Of a stretch of DNA of 36,716 bases, positions 13,891 to 22,682 are shown one piece after another. The notes below the pieces were generated by a model, which was given only the letters and a program-made list of their open reading frames with translations, was not told the DNA's origin and did not search any database. The DNA lies in NCBI GenBank assembly GCA_947625125.1, contig CANQNF010000027.1, positions 1 through 36,716 of the forward strand, given 5' to 3'. Numbering within the stretch: the stretch's first letter is position 1; each line of letters starts with the position of its first letter. Source of the DNA: an uncultured Clostridia bacterium (GTDB lineage Bacteria > Bacillota > Clostridia > Oscillospirales > Ruminococcaceae). Position numbers and translations under genes: made by a program.

Positions 13891-14314
13891 ACAAGCAATC
13901 GAAGGAACGGAGTGCGGAAGAACTTGTTGCTGTTTGGATTGTGAACAGTTTGACACTTGTAAAATCAAGTGCAGCGATCCGAAAGAAGCTTGCGAATACG
14001 CTTTCAGCGAAGAAAACGCGCTTGCGCTCATGCAGTCGGACGCGAAAGAGATTATCAACGCTATATCTGATCTCACAGTCGCGAAAAAGCAAATCGAAGA
14101 CCGGGAAAAGGAAATGCGAAGTAAACTTGTTGAAGCGATGGAGCATTACGGCGTTAAATCGTTTGAAAACGAAGTCGTAAAGTTTACATACATCGCGCCG
14201 ACAACCCGAACCACGATTGACAGCGCGAAGTTGAAAAAGGATTTGCCGGACGTTGCCGCGAAGTATTCCAAAACAAGCGCCGTTTCTGCTTCCGTGAAAA
14301 TCACGGTGAAGTGA
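13877..14314 (+). CDS. Gp157-like protein with cysteine-rich N-terminus
   Basis: Residues about 45-145 (ALMQSDAKEIINAISDLTVAKKQIEDREKEMRSKL... YGVKSFENEVVKFTYIAPTTR) match the Siphovirus Gp157 pattern: a helical coil followed by a small beta domain. This family often sits beside recombination genes. The first 40 residues hold eight cysteines (CKQAIEGTECGRTCCCLDC... CKIKC), probably binding zinc or iron. Overlaps the transglycosylase by 14 bases and has a strong AAAGGAG site. Confidence 0.78.
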   Translation: MIKCKQAIEGTECGRTCCCLDCEQFDTCKIKCSDPKEACEYAFSEENALALMQSDAKEIINAISDLTVAKKQIEDREKEMRSKLVEAMEHYGVKSFENEVVKFTYIAPTTRTTIDSAKLKKDLPDVAAKYSKTSAVSASVKITVK

Positions 14315-14330
14315 CAAGGGGGTGCAAATA

Positions 14331-14525
14331 ATGGCAAAAGAACAGGAACGCGCAGCTTATACTAACGAGATTTCAGATGTTATTGTTAATGTGGTTAATA
14401 AAGTGATTAGAATTGCGGATAAATACAGTGTTGACCGTGATAGTGCTATGCAATATTTTTCAATGTTATTTTCGGTGATGGTAGAAACTGGAACGTTTGA
14501 ACATTTCGGAGAAAGTGGGGGGTGA
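14331..14525 (+). CDS. Hypothetical protein, 64 residues
   Basis: ATG at 14331 after AAGGGGGTGCAAATA; a GTG at 14322 sits inside the ribosome binding site and is less likely. The product (MAKEQERAAYTNEISDVIVNVVNKVIRIADKY...) is helical with no known domain. It may be a small partner of the nucleases that follow. Confidence 0.6.
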   Translation: MAKEQERAAYTNEISDVIVNVVNKVIRIADKYSVDRDSAMQYFSMLFSVMVETGTFEHFGESGG

Positions 14526-14529
14526 AGTA

Positions 14530-14943
14530 GTGGCAGAAGAAAAACTTTTTGAAGGACGAATCAAGAAATTCTTTCATTCAGTCGGCATTTATCCGGCAGG
14601 ATTCCCAAAAGACAAAATGACGGTCGAAGCGGTCGGTTGGTACGTTAAAATCTGGGGCGGTGGTTATCAGAAGTCGGGAATCCCCGATCTGATATGTTGC
14701 GTGAACGGATATATGTTGGCGATTGAGGTCAAAGCAACCCACGGCAGACCGTCAGAACTGCAAAAGCTGAATGTCAGCCGAATCAACAAATCAAACGGAA
14801 TTGGACTATTTCTTTATCCGGAAGGATTTGAACAGTTCAAAAACCTTATGAAAGGGGTGATCGGGTGCAATTCTCACACTCAAGAATTGAAGTCTTTGAA
14901 AGATGCAAATTCAAATACAAAATGCGTTATCTGGACGGAATAA
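14530..14943 (+). CDS. VRR-NUC domain nuclease
   Basis: The 137-residue protein starts at a GTG (14530) after GGGGGTGAAG. It is a stand-alone VRR-NUC (PD-(D/E)XK) nuclease: an N-terminal Glu in EKLFEGRIKKFF, GIPDLICCVNGYMLAIEVKATHG carrying the catalytic Asp and Glu-x-Lys, and a Gln in RPSELQ. Such phage proteins are structure-specific nucleases thought to process replication or recombination intermediates. The 3' end overlaps the next gene by 79 bases, so the last 25 or so residues may be poorly conserved. Confidence 0.88.
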   Translation: MAEEKLFEGRIKKFFHSVGIYPAGFPKDKMTVEAVGWYVKIWGGGYQKSGIPDLICCVNGYMLAIEVKATHGRPSELQKLNVSRINKSNGIGLFLYPEGFEQFKNLMKGVIGCNSHTQELKSLKDANSNTKCVIWTE

Positions 14944-16721
14944 GCGCGATCCCGCTTATGGAAGCGGATAATCCGCTGATCGTCGGTCAAGCTTTACACA
15001 CCGGAATTGAACAAGGGCTTGAAGCCGGAATTCAAGAATATTATTTCAGCTTCCCAATAATCACAGATGAGCATATCAACGAAGCTATGAAATTAGAAAC
15101 GGTGATTCCAAAAGCGCAAGCGGCGATCCCGCCCGGTGGAGAATTTGAAGTTGAAATTTCGGACAAAGATTTTCACGGATTTATTGATTACCTTGTACCG
15201 GTAGAACAAAGAAAAGTTTGGCATGATGCCGGGGGCGTAAATTCTGTAACAGGTGAAAGTTTTGAATATTATACAATGGAAGGAACTAACGAATTTGATC
15301 TATACGATTTCAAGTATTCAAACAACATTACCGGCTACAAAGAATCAAAACAGCTTCATCTTTACAAATACTTCTTTGAAAGAAACAACCCCGGAAAACA
15401 TATAAGAAATATGTATTTCGTTTTCGTTCCGAAAGTCGCAATCCAACAGAAAAAAACCGAAACGCTTCAAGACTTCCGGAATCGCTTGACTTCTGAACTT
15501 GACGGATTAGAAGTCAAAACCGTTCAAATACAATTCGACGCCGAAAAGGTGATTGAATTTGTGTTAAAAATCAAGGCGGCAAACGAAGAAACCGAATTTA
15601 CCGCCGCAAATAATTTTTTATGCAGACGTTGTGAAATGCAAGAGTTCTGCGAGAAAGGAAGAACCTATATGTTAAAACTACCCGAAAACAAAAGACGAAA
15701 CATCGAACAGGTCAAAAAGCGTGTGATTTGGATTTACGGAGCGCCGTTTTGCGGAAAGACAACTTTCGCCAACAGCTTTCCCGATCCGCTCATGCTGAAC
15801 ACGGACGGCAACATTAAATTTGTCGATGCGCCTTATATCCGCATTCGCGACGAAGTTAAGGTTGAGGGCAGACAGACAAAAAGAACATTCGCTTGGGAAG
15901 TGTTCAAAGATGCGGTTGATGAGTTGGAAAAGAAGGAAAACACCTTCAAAACCATTGTGGTTGATCTTCTTGAAGACACCTACGAATATTGCCGCTTGTA
16001 TATGTATAACAAGCTGAACATTACCCATGAATCAGATGATTCTTTCCGGGCGTGGGATAAGGTACGCGGCGAATTCTTGAACACCTTAAAACGCCTTGTA
16101 AATCTGGATTATGAAAACATAATTCTGATTTCACATGAAGATACAACCAAAGACATTACGAAACGCGGCGGCGATAAAATCACGGCTATCAAGCCGAATT
16201 TACAGGATAAAGTCGCGGTCAAAGTCGCGGGTATGGTCGATGTTGTTGCCCGTATTGTAGCAGACGGCGATTCCCGTTCCTTCTGCTTCAAAGCCGATGA
16301 AGTGACGTTCGGCGGTGGTCGCCTTAAAGTTGTCGCCAAAGATATTCCTTTGGACGTAAACGCATTATTCGCGGTTTACGACGAAGCAAATCAGAGATAC
16401 GCAAGCGGTGACGTTGCAGCGCCTACAGCTTCAAAGTCAACCCGCCGCAGCGCAAGGCGCGAAGAATCCCCCGCCACAGCTTCATATACGCCGCAGGACA
16501 AGCCCGAAGACACCGCCGAAGAAATTATACCCCCCGAAGCGGAAGCCCCGCAGAACGCAGCAGAAAGCGAATCAGAAGCAACCAATCCGCCGCGGCAGGA
16601 AGGCATTCCGGAAGACTTCAAAGAAGCTTTGAACAATTCTGAAAAAGCTAACGAAGAACCCGTCGCTGAAAAGTCAGAACAGACCGAAACCCCGCGCCGC
16701 AGACGTAAGGCAAGGGAATAA
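14865..16721 (+). CDS. Fusion of RecB/Cas4-like nuclease and RecA-like (AAA_24/Sak4-type) ATPase
   Basis: The 618-residue protein has two enzymatic halves. Residues 1-270 are a RecB/Cas4-type PD-(D/E)XK nuclease: His45, Asp108, Asp148-Phe-Lys150 and Gln163, with Cys14, Cys253, Cys256 and Cys262 placed like the four ligands of a 4Fe-4S cluster. Residues about 285-500 are a RecA-fold ATPase of the AAA_24 type with Walker A GAPFCGKT (292-299) and a Walker B (TIVVDLLED). Residues 515-618 are a disordered Pro/Glu/Ala-rich tail ending in RRRRKARE. The pairing suggests an end-resection plus strand-annealing/exchange machine in one chain. GTG start at 14865. Confidence 0.85.
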   Translation: MQFSHSRIEVFERCKFKYKMRYLDGISAIPLMEADNPLIVGQALHTGIEQGLEAGIQEYYFSFPIITDEHINEAMKLETVIPKAQAAIPPGGEFEVEISDKDFHGFIDYLVPVEQRKVWHDAGGVNSVTGESFEYYTMEGTNEFDLYDFKYSNNITGYKESKQLHLYKYFFERNNPGKHIRNMYFVFVPKVAIQQKKTETLQDFRNRLTSELDGLEVKTVQIQFDAEKVIEFVLKIKAANEETEFTAANNFLCRRCEMQEFCEKGRTYMLKLPENKRRNIEQVKKRVIWIYGAPFCGKTTFANSFPDPLMLNTDGNIKFVDAPYIRIRDEVKVEGRQTKRTFAWEVFKDAVDELEKKENTFKTIVVDLLEDTYEYCRLYMYNKLNITHESDDSFRAWDKVRGEFLNTLKRLVNLDYENIILISHEDTTKDITKRGGDKITAIKPNLQDKVAVKVAGMVDVVARIVADGDSRSFCFKADEVTFGGGRLKVVAKDIPLDVNALFAVYDEANQRYASGDVAAPTASKSTRRSARREESPATASYTPQDKPEDTAEEIIPPEAEAPQNAAESESEATNPPRQEGIPEDFKEALNNSEKANEEPVAEKSEQTETPRRRRKARE

Positions 16722-16749
16722 TTGAAATAAAGAAAGGAAGTAAATCACT

Positions 16750-17217
16750 ATGGCAAACAACATTTGGGATGAATTCGATAAGAGCTTTGACACCGAAGCA
16801 CTGGCGCACGACGTTGAGGAAGTCGCGGCTAACGGCGGTACATACAAAGAAGTACCCCATGACACTTATGAAGTCAAGATTGAAAAGCTTGAACTTATTA
16901 AGTCAAAGAGTAAAGGCGATCCGATGGTTACTTGTTGGATGAAGATTCTTGAAGGCGAATACAAGGGAAGCAGAATCTTCATGAATCAAGTTATCACGAA
17001 AGATTTTCAGATCCATATCGTCAATGAATTTCTTCGTTCTTTGGTCGCCGAAATGGACGAACCCATCGACATTCGCTTCAAGACCTATTCGCAGTACGGC
17101 AATCTTTTGATGGACGTTGCAGAAGCTATTGATGATAACTTTGAATACGCCGTCAGATATTACGACAAAAACGGCTATAACGCTTTTGAGGTCGAAGAAG
17201 TTTATATTCTCGAATGA
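16750..17217 (+). CDS. DUF669-family protein, probable ssDNA-binding role
   Basis: The 155-residue protein (MANNIWDEFDKSFDTEALAHDVEEVA... YEVKIEKLELIKSKSKGDPMVTCWMKIL) matches the DUF669 pattern. This family is found next to Sak4-type recombinases and phage polymerases and is thought to act as a single-strand DNA-binding or annealing partner. The core is beta-rich. It has a good AAAGGAAG site and is followed by a strong GC hairpin (17228-17252), so its mRNA may be more abundant or more stable than that of the polymerase. Confidence 0.78.
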   Translation: MANNIWDEFDKSFDTEALAHDVEEVAANGGTYKEVPHDTYEVKIEKLELIKSKSKGDPMVTCWMKILEGEYKGSRIFMNQVITKDFQIHIVNEFLRSLVAEMDEPIDIRFKTYSQYGNLLMDVAEAIDDNFEYAVRYYDKNGYNAFEVEEVYILE

Positions 17218-17227
17218 TACACGGACA

Positions 17228-17252
17228 CCGGGCGGCGAAAACCGCCGCCCGG
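17228..17252 (+). terminator. GC-rich hairpin, attenuator-like
   Basis: CCGGGCGGC (17228-17236) pairs with GCCGCCCGG (17244-17252) around GAAAACC, followed by ATTATTCTTT. The stem is very stable but the T-run is poor, so partial termination or mRNA 3'-end protection between the DUF669 gene and the polymerase is more likely than complete termination. Confidence 0.6.
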
Positions 17253-17276
17253 ATTATTCTTTAAGGCGGTGATTAA

Positions 17277-18986
17277 ATGCTGTTCTATGATTTTGAGGTT
17301 TTCAAATTTGATTGGTTGGTCGTAATAATAGATATGATAAACCATCAGATTTACGAAATCGTTAATTCGCCGGAAGAACTTGAAAGCGTTTATCAGGCGA
17401 ACAAAGATAAAATTTGGTGCGGATTCAATAACGTTCATTACGATCAATACATACTGAAAGGTTTGCTTTGCGGTTTTGATCCGAAAAAAATCAACGATTA
17501 TATTATAGTGAAAGATCAACCGGGGTGGAAATATTCTTCTATGTTCAAATCTATCCCGATGTTTAATTACGATATTATGTTGAAAACCGATAGAGGATTA
17601 AAAACCTTTGAGGGCTTCATGGGAAACGATATAAAAGAAACAAGTGTTCCGTTTAATATCAACCGCCCATTAACCGAAAGTGAGATAAAAGAAACATTCA
17701 AGTATTGTAGACACGATGTTGAACAATCAATTCAAGTTTTTCTTAGACGAAAAGAAGAATTTGAAACCAAAATGTACTTTATTAAGCACTTCAAATTACC
17801 GTTGGACAGTATTTCAAAGACAAAAGCGCAGCTTGCCGCTGATATTTTGGGCGGCAATAGAAGGGGCGCAAGCTTTAATGATGAATTTGATTTTCCGATT
17901 CTCGACTGTATCAAGCTGAATAAATATCGGTATATCGCAGATTGGTACAGAAATCCCGATAACCATAACTACAAAAAATCACAAAATAAAGTTATGGTCG
18001 CGGGAGTTGAGCACACGTTTTCATGGGGCGGCGGTCACGGGGCAAGACGAAAATTTCATGCTTCCGGCGTTTTCTTGATTATAGATGTCACAGCCTACTA
18101 CCCTTCTTTACAGAAGCAATATAAATTTGGTTATCGCGTTATGGATCACCCGGAAAACTTTGAATTTATCCATAACAGCAATATCGAATTTAAGCGCAAG
18201 GGCGATAAAAAAGCCCGTCAGCCGTTCAAGATCATGGATAACGCGATTTCCGGGCAAATGAAGCAACCGACTTCGGCTTTGTTCGATCCGATGAGTAATA
18301 ACAGCATTTGCATAAACGGACAGTTGCTTCTGCTTGATCTGGTTGAACACATCGAACCGTATTGTACGCTGATTCAGAATAATACAGACGGTATTATAGT
18401 AAAAATCGACGATTACGAAAGAGATTTTGACAAACTCGACGATATTGTTTTTGAGTGGGAAACCCGAACCGGAATGAAAATGGATTTTGATACGTTTATA
18501 GGCGATATATACCAAAAAGACGTGAACAATTATCTTCTTATTGACCGGGAAACAGGCGCGGTAAAAGCAAAAGGCGGGTACGTCATGAAGCTGAATGATC
18601 TTAGCTATGATTTACCGATTATCAACAAAGCACTTACAAATTATATGATATATGGAATCCCGGTGGAATCAACCATAAATAGCTGTTCCGATTTAAGAGA
18701 ATTTCAGCTTGTATCTAAAATAAGCAGCAAATACACCCATATTCTTTATGGCGCAAAATCCGTTAAAGAAACTTGTATTCGCGTATTTGCTTCAAAATAC
18801 ACTTCTGATCCGGGAGTGAAAAAAGTAAAAGCGACTACCGGGAAAGCGGAGAAAATAACAAATTCCCCCGAACATTGTTTCATCTGGAATGATGCCGTTA
18901 AAGGTGTGCCAATTCCGGACAAGCTCGATCGGCGTTGGTACATTCAGTTTGCACATAAGAGATTGGAAGATTTCGGAGTAAAATAA
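17277..18986 (+). CDS. Family-B-like DNA polymerase with proofreading exonuclease
   Basis: At 569 residues this is small for a replicative polymerase. The N-terminus has all three exonuclease motifs: Asp5-x-Glu7 (YDFEVF), NNVHYD (51-56) and YCRHD (143-147). The polymerase part has motif A IDVTAYYPSL (269-278), a motif B-like KIMDNAISGQMKQP (318-331) and motif C as NNTDG (368-372) in place of the usual DTD. It should be the phage replicase, working with the clamp-like protein and the primase/helicase. AAGGCGGTGATTAA precedes the ATG. The degenerate motifs B and C leave some doubt about the exact subfamily. Confidence 0.85.
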   Translation: MLFYDFEVFKFDWLVVIIDMINHQIYEIVNSPEELESVYQANKDKIWCGFNNVHYDQYILKGLLCGFDPKKINDYIIVKDQPGWKYSSMFKSIPMFNYDIMLKTDRGLKTFEGFMGNDIKETSVPFNINRPLTESEIKETFKYCRHDVEQSIQVFLRRKEEFETKMYFIKHFKLPLDSISKTKAQLAADILGGNRRGASFNDEFDFPILDCIKLNKYRYIADWYRNPDNHNYKKSQNKVMVAGVEHTFSWGGGHGARRKFHASGVFLIIDVTAYYPSLQKQYKFGYRVMDHPENFEFIHNSNIEFKRKGDKKARQPFKIMDNAISGQMKQPTSALFDPMSNNSICINGQLLLLDLVEHIEPYCTLIQNNTDGIIVKIDDYERDFDKLDDIVFEWETRTGMKMDFDTFIGDIYQKDVNNYLLIDRETGAVKAKGGYVMKLNDLSYDLPIINKALTNYMIYGIPVESTINSCSDLREFQLVSKISSKYTHILYGAKSVKETCIRVFASKYTSDPGVKKVKATTGKAEKITNSPEHCFIWNDAVKGVPIPDKLDRRWYIQFAHKRLEDFGVK

Positions 18987-19026
18987 AATTGAAATTAACT
19001 TTTCAAAAATAAGGCGGGTGAACATC

Positions 19027-20910
19027 TTGTTCTTCAAGGGATATGTTGAAACCAAAAACAAAGAATCGGTCGAAAAGATAAAAGGTCGAACAGACTTCAA
19101 AACATTTGAACAAGTTCAATCTTTGCCGGAATACGCCGGAATCTTGGACGCTGAAACCATTTTGATTGACATCGACGATTACGAAAGCTCAGAAATATTA
19201 TACAAGATTGTTACAGAAAAATTATTAAAATGCCGCGTGTATAAGACCCGTCGCGGAAAACATTTCTTATTCAAAAATAGCGGGGTAACGTCAAATAAAA
19301 CAGGCTGTTCGCTTGCGGTTGGGTTGAAAGCGGATATAAAGCTTGGTACAAGAAATTCTTATGAAGTTTTGAAGTATGATGGTAAGAACCGTGAAATTTT
19401 GTACGACGTTCCCGAAGGTGAAGAAGCTGATCTTCTTCCGCGTTGGCTATATCCCATAAAGTACAACATGGAATTTTTGAATATGGAGATAGGCGACGGA
19501 AGAAATCAAGCGCTGTTCAATTATATTCTTACTTTGCAAAGTAATGATTTCAGCGTCGAAGAAGCCCGCGAAACTATAAGGTTGATAAATACTTTTGTAC
19601 TCAAAACCCCGTTGGAAGATTCAGAAATTGAAACGATTCTTCGCGACGATGCTTTCAAAAAGCCTATATTCTTTTCCGGCGCTTCATTCTTGTTTGATAA
19701 ATTCGCGGCGTTTCTAAAGAATAACGCACATATCATAAAAATCAACAACCAACTTCATATTTACCGAAACGGAATATACATTTCCGGCGATGAGGAAATA
19801 GAAAACGAAATGATTAAGCATATTCCGCAGCTTAACCGCGCAAAACGCGCCGAAGTTATTGCGTATTTGAATGTTTTAATTAGAGATAGCACATCGCCGG
19901 AAGACGCGAATCTAATCGCGTTTCAAAATGGGCTGTTCAATATACTTGATAATTCCTTTATGCCCTTTACACCGGAACACATCATCACGAATAAAATCAT
20001 GTGGGATTATAACCCGTGTGCTTATTCAGAGCTTGCCGACGATGTTCTGAACCGGCTATCTTGCAACGATCCGCAAATCCGCGCTTTACTTGAAGAAGCT
20101 ATCGGATATTGTTTCTATCGCCGAAACGAATTGGGAAAAGCCTTTATTCTGATAGGCGATAAAAGCAACGGCAAAAGTACGTTTCTATCAATGGTTCAGA
20201 ATCTACTTGGAGATCAAAATATTTCTTCGCTTGATCTCAAAGAGCTTGGGGAAAGATTCAAAACGGCTGAACTGTTCGGGAAGCTTGCAAATGTGGGTGA
20301 CGATATAGGCGATGAATTTATTGCCAATGCGTCAATCTTCCGAAAGTTAGTCACGGGCGACAGGGTAACGGCTGAACATAAAGGGTGTAACCCGTTTGAA
20401 TTCAATAACTACGCGAAATTCCTTTTTTCCGCGAACAACATCCCGCGAATTAAGGACAAAACCGGAGCGGTTCAGCGCCGATTGGTTATTATTCCGTTCA
20501 ACGCAAATTTTTCAGTTAATACAACCGGATTCGATCCGTACATAAAATATAAGCTGAAAAACAGTGAAGTAATGGAATATCTAATCAAAATCGGCATCGA
20601 AGGGCTTCAACGGGTGCTTACTTATCGAAAGTTCACACATTCGGATCGCGTTCAGAAAGAAATGGACGAATACGAAGAAAGCAATAATCCGATCTTGGGC
20701 TTCTTCCGGGAATGCGACGCGGAAGAATTTCAGATCGAAAATGAACCGACAAACAAAGTGTATAAACGTTATCTTGAATTTTGTTTGTCCAACAGTCTAC
20801 AGCCGATGAGTAATATCGAATTTTCAAAACAGGTTAATCGAATTCTGAATTTAACGATTATAGATAAGAAGATAAACGGAAAGAAATATAGAATTTTTGT
20901 AAAAGCATAA
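19027..20910 (+). CDS. Primase/SF3 helicase (P4/D5-like)
   Basis: The 627-residue protein combines a probable primase domain with a hexameric helicase. The N-terminus has an IDIDD acidic motif (about 45-49) and RGKHFLFK (about 76-83), as in AEP/Prim-Pol primases. The C-terminal half carries a D5 N-like region and the SF3 helicase core with Walker A GDKSNGKST (377-385) and GDDIGDE (about 424-430), then FSANNIPRIKD. It should unwind and prime the phage origin. I take the TTG at 19027 as the start because AAGGCGG sits eight to nine bases upstream; the GTG at 19018 overlaps that site. Confidence 0.88.
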   Translation: MFFKGYVETKNKESVEKIKGRTDFKTFEQVQSLPEYAGILDAETILIDIDDYESSEILYKIVTEKLLKCRVYKTRRGKHFLFKNSGVTSNKTGCSLAVGLKADIKLGTRNSYEVLKYDGKNREILYDVPEGEEADLLPRWLYPIKYNMEFLNMEIGDGRNQALFNYILTLQSNDFSVEEARETIRLINTFVLKTPLEDSEIETILRDDAFKKPIFFSGASFLFDKFAAFLKNNAHIIKINNQLHIYRNGIYISGDEEIENEMIKHIPQLNRAKRAEVIAYLNVLIRDSTSPEDANLIAFQNGLFNILDNSFMPFTPEHIITNKIMWDYNPCAYSELADDVLNRLSCNDPQIRALLEEAIGYCFYRRNELGKAFILIGDKSNGKSTFLSMVQNLLGDQNISSLDLKELGERFKTAELFGKLANVGDDIGDEFIANASIFRKLVTGDRVTAEHKGCNPFEFNNYAKFLFSANNIPRIKDKTGAVQRRLVIIPFNANFSVNTTGFDPYIKYKLKNSEVMEYLIKIGIEGLQRVLTYRKFTHSDRVQKEMDEYEESNNPILGFFRECDAEEFQIENEPTNKVYKRYLEFCLSNSLQPMSNIEFSKQVNRILNLTIIDKKINGKKYRIFVKA

Positions 20911-20924
20911 AGGCGGTGAACATT

Positions 20925-21547
20925 TTGAATGAGCAGAGAGAGAGAGAAACAAAGATTGGATCGGTAATTCAAAAAGCGTTTACACATCGTTAGGCGCTTC
21001 CAATCACAGCGAAAAACAGCGCGATAATCACGATTATTACGCGACTGATCCGAAGGCTATGGAATTATTACTTGCCGAAGAACAATTTGCCCCGGTTGTT
21101 TGGGAATGCGCTTGCGGCGAAGGTCATTTATCAAAAGTTCTTGAAGCCCACGGATATGAAGTAATAAGCACTGATATTATATATCGCGGGTATGGAGATT
21201 CTGAACCGCTCGACTTCTTGAAAGAAACGCTTGAAGATTTTGAAGGCGATATAATCACGAATCCCCCGTATAAATTTGCGCTTGAATTTGTCCAACAGGC
21301 TTTGAACAGCGTTAAGCCGGGTCGCAAAGTGGCGATGTTCCTTAAACTTCAATTTTTGGAAGGGAAAGCCCGAAGAAAATTCTTTGAAGAAAACCCGCCA
21401 AAAGTTGTATATGTCAGTTCGTCGCGGCTTAATTGCGCTATGAATGGAGATTTTGAAGCCTATCCCACAAATACAGCAATTTGTTACGCTTGGTTTGTGT
21501 GGGAAAAAGGCTATAAGGGCGATCCAATAATTAAATGGATAAACTGA
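20925..21547 (+). pseudogene. DNA (adenine?) methyltransferase, out of frame at an (AG)6 tract; candidate phase-variable gene
   Basis: A TTG at 20925 has a proper site (AAGGCGGTGAACAT) and starts M-N-E-Q, but the frame ends after 22 residues at a TAG (20991-20993). The rest of the protein lies in another frame, open from 20933 to 21547: DWIGNSKSVYTSLGASNHSEK, YYATDPKAMELLL, WECACGEGHL (motif I, SAM binding) and ITNPPYKF (motif IV, NPPY). The two frames meet at AGAGAGAGAGAG (20935-20946). Removing one AG unit gives a continuous 206-residue enzyme. Its target is unknown; NPPY indicates amino methylation of adenine or cytosine. The ATG at 21059 inside motif-less sequence is not a credible start. 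Confidence 0.8.
20935..20946 (+). repeat. (AG)6 dinucleotide tract in methyltransferase 5' end
   Basis: Six AG units, followed by AAAC, lie four codons after the TTG start. Five or eight units would put the gene in frame; six units leave it off. Slipped-strand mispairing in short tandem repeats is a well-known way of switching methyltransferase genes. Confidence 0.8.
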
Positions 21548-21558
21548 AGGGAAAATAC

Positions 21559-21768
21559 ATGGATAGAAATTCATTTTACAATAGTGAAGGCTATCCCGAT
21601 CCAACGGCTTATTACGGTACGAAAGAGATAATTAAAGAAGAAACCGAAGCAGAGAAAAGAGCCGGTGAGCTGATACGGGTATTAAAATTCATTATTCGTT
21701 CATGCGGGTTTGAACTGATTGAACGAATAGCAATCAAAGATAAAAAGACAGGAAGGGAATTCAGATGA
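21559..21768 (+). CDS. Hypothetical protein, 69 residues
   Basis: The ATG at 21559 follows TGAAGGGAAAATAC. The product (MDRNSFYNSEGYPDPTAYYGTKEIIKEETEAEKRAGELIRVLKFIIRSCGF...) is helical and unassigned. Its stop overlaps the start of the ADP-ribosylglycohydrolase gene (ATGA), so the two proteins are likely made in equal amounts and may act together. Confidence 0.65.
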   Translation: MDRNSFYNSEGYPDPTAYYGTKEIIKEETEAEKRAGELIRVLKFIIRSCGFELIERIAIKDKKTGREFR

Positions 21769-22682
21769 AAGATAAATTATACAGTGGAATCATGGGTTTG
21801 GTGTGCGGCGACGCGCTCGGTGTACCGTTTGAATTTTCGGAAAGATCGCCGAAAAGCGTATATCCGTTGATTGATATGACGGGGTACGGCGCACACAATC
21901 AGCCGCTTGGTACATGGTCGGACGATAGCGCGCTTACTCTTGCGACAATTCAGAGTATCGTTGATAAAGAAAGAATCGACTGTAACGATATTATGAAGAA
22001 TTTCTTTGAGTGGTTCAGGTTCGGGAGATTCAGCGCCAACGGGGAAGTTTTTGATATTGGCGCTACTACTTTTCGGGCGATAGATAATTATATTCACGGG
22101 TGTGATGCGCTTGATTGCGGCGGTACAGACGTAAACGACAACGGGAACGGTTCTTTGATGCGGATTCTTCCGCTTGCTTATGTTGATTGTACCGAACAGG
22201 ACATAATCAATGTTTCGTCGGTAACTCATGCACACGAAATATCAACAACCGCTTGCCGAATTTATGTGGCTTTTGCGAAAAAACTGTTAAATGACGTTCA
22301 TCCGAACCGGGCGTTACTGGAAATCAAGAACGAACTTAAATACAATGAAGCGATCTTCAGTCAGCTTTTCAATGTTCCGTATTTCAAACGTGCGGCGATT
22401 AAGTCAACCGGTTATGTTGTCGCCACATTGGAAGCGGCGATCTGGTGCTTCATGCGTACATCTTCCTACAGAAAATGCGTTTCGGCGGCGGTACGTCTGG
22501 GCGGTGATACTGATACAATAGCCGCAATCGCGGGCGGGCTTGCCGGAATATATTACGGGGTAGACGGTGAAGCCGGAATCCCTTCGGAATGGATTAAGCT
22601 TGTTGACCGATATTCAATAGTAGATAAACTTTGTAAACGGTTCAAGTTAAGCCCGTTAGTTCAAGATAAGTTCAAGTTGTAA
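21765..22682 (+). CDS. ADP-ribosylglycohydrolase (DraG/ARH family)
   Basis: The 305-residue protein is a clear member of the ADP-ribosyl-glycohydrolase family, with GLVCGDALGVPFE (11-23), WSDDS (51-55), NGNGSLMRI (126-134), THAHE (154-158) and GGDTDT (246-251). The aspartates in SDDS and DTD bind two metal ions. Known relatives remove ADP-ribose from arginine (DraG, ARH1) or from other sites. The C-terminal 15 residues are encoded by GGTTCAAG-type repeats that continue into the intergenic region. The gene lies just before the late genes, one of which (26770-29295) has an ADP-ribosyltransferase domain, so an erase partner is a reasonable idea. Confidence 0.92.
   Translation: MKDKLYSGIMGLVCGDALGVPFEFSERSPKSVYPLIDMTGYGAHNQPLGTWSDDSALTLATIQSIVDKERIDCNDIMKNFFEWFRFGRFSANGEVFDIGATTFRAIDNYIHGCDALDCGGTDVNDNGNGSLMRILPLAYVDCTEQDIINVSSVTHAHEISTTACRIYVAFAKKLLNDVHPNRALLEIKNELKYNEAIFSQLFNVPYFKRAAIKSTGYVVATLEAAIWCFMRTSSYRKCVSAAVRLGGDTDTIAAIAGGLAGIYYGVDGEAGIPSEWIKLVDRYSIVDKLCKRFKLSPLVQDKFKL

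Noticed and set aside
21059-21547. Methyltransferase starting at the internal ATG at 21059
   Set aside because: There is no properly spaced ribosome binding site, and the conserved N-terminal part lies upstream in the same frame. The frame break at the AG tract explains the data better.
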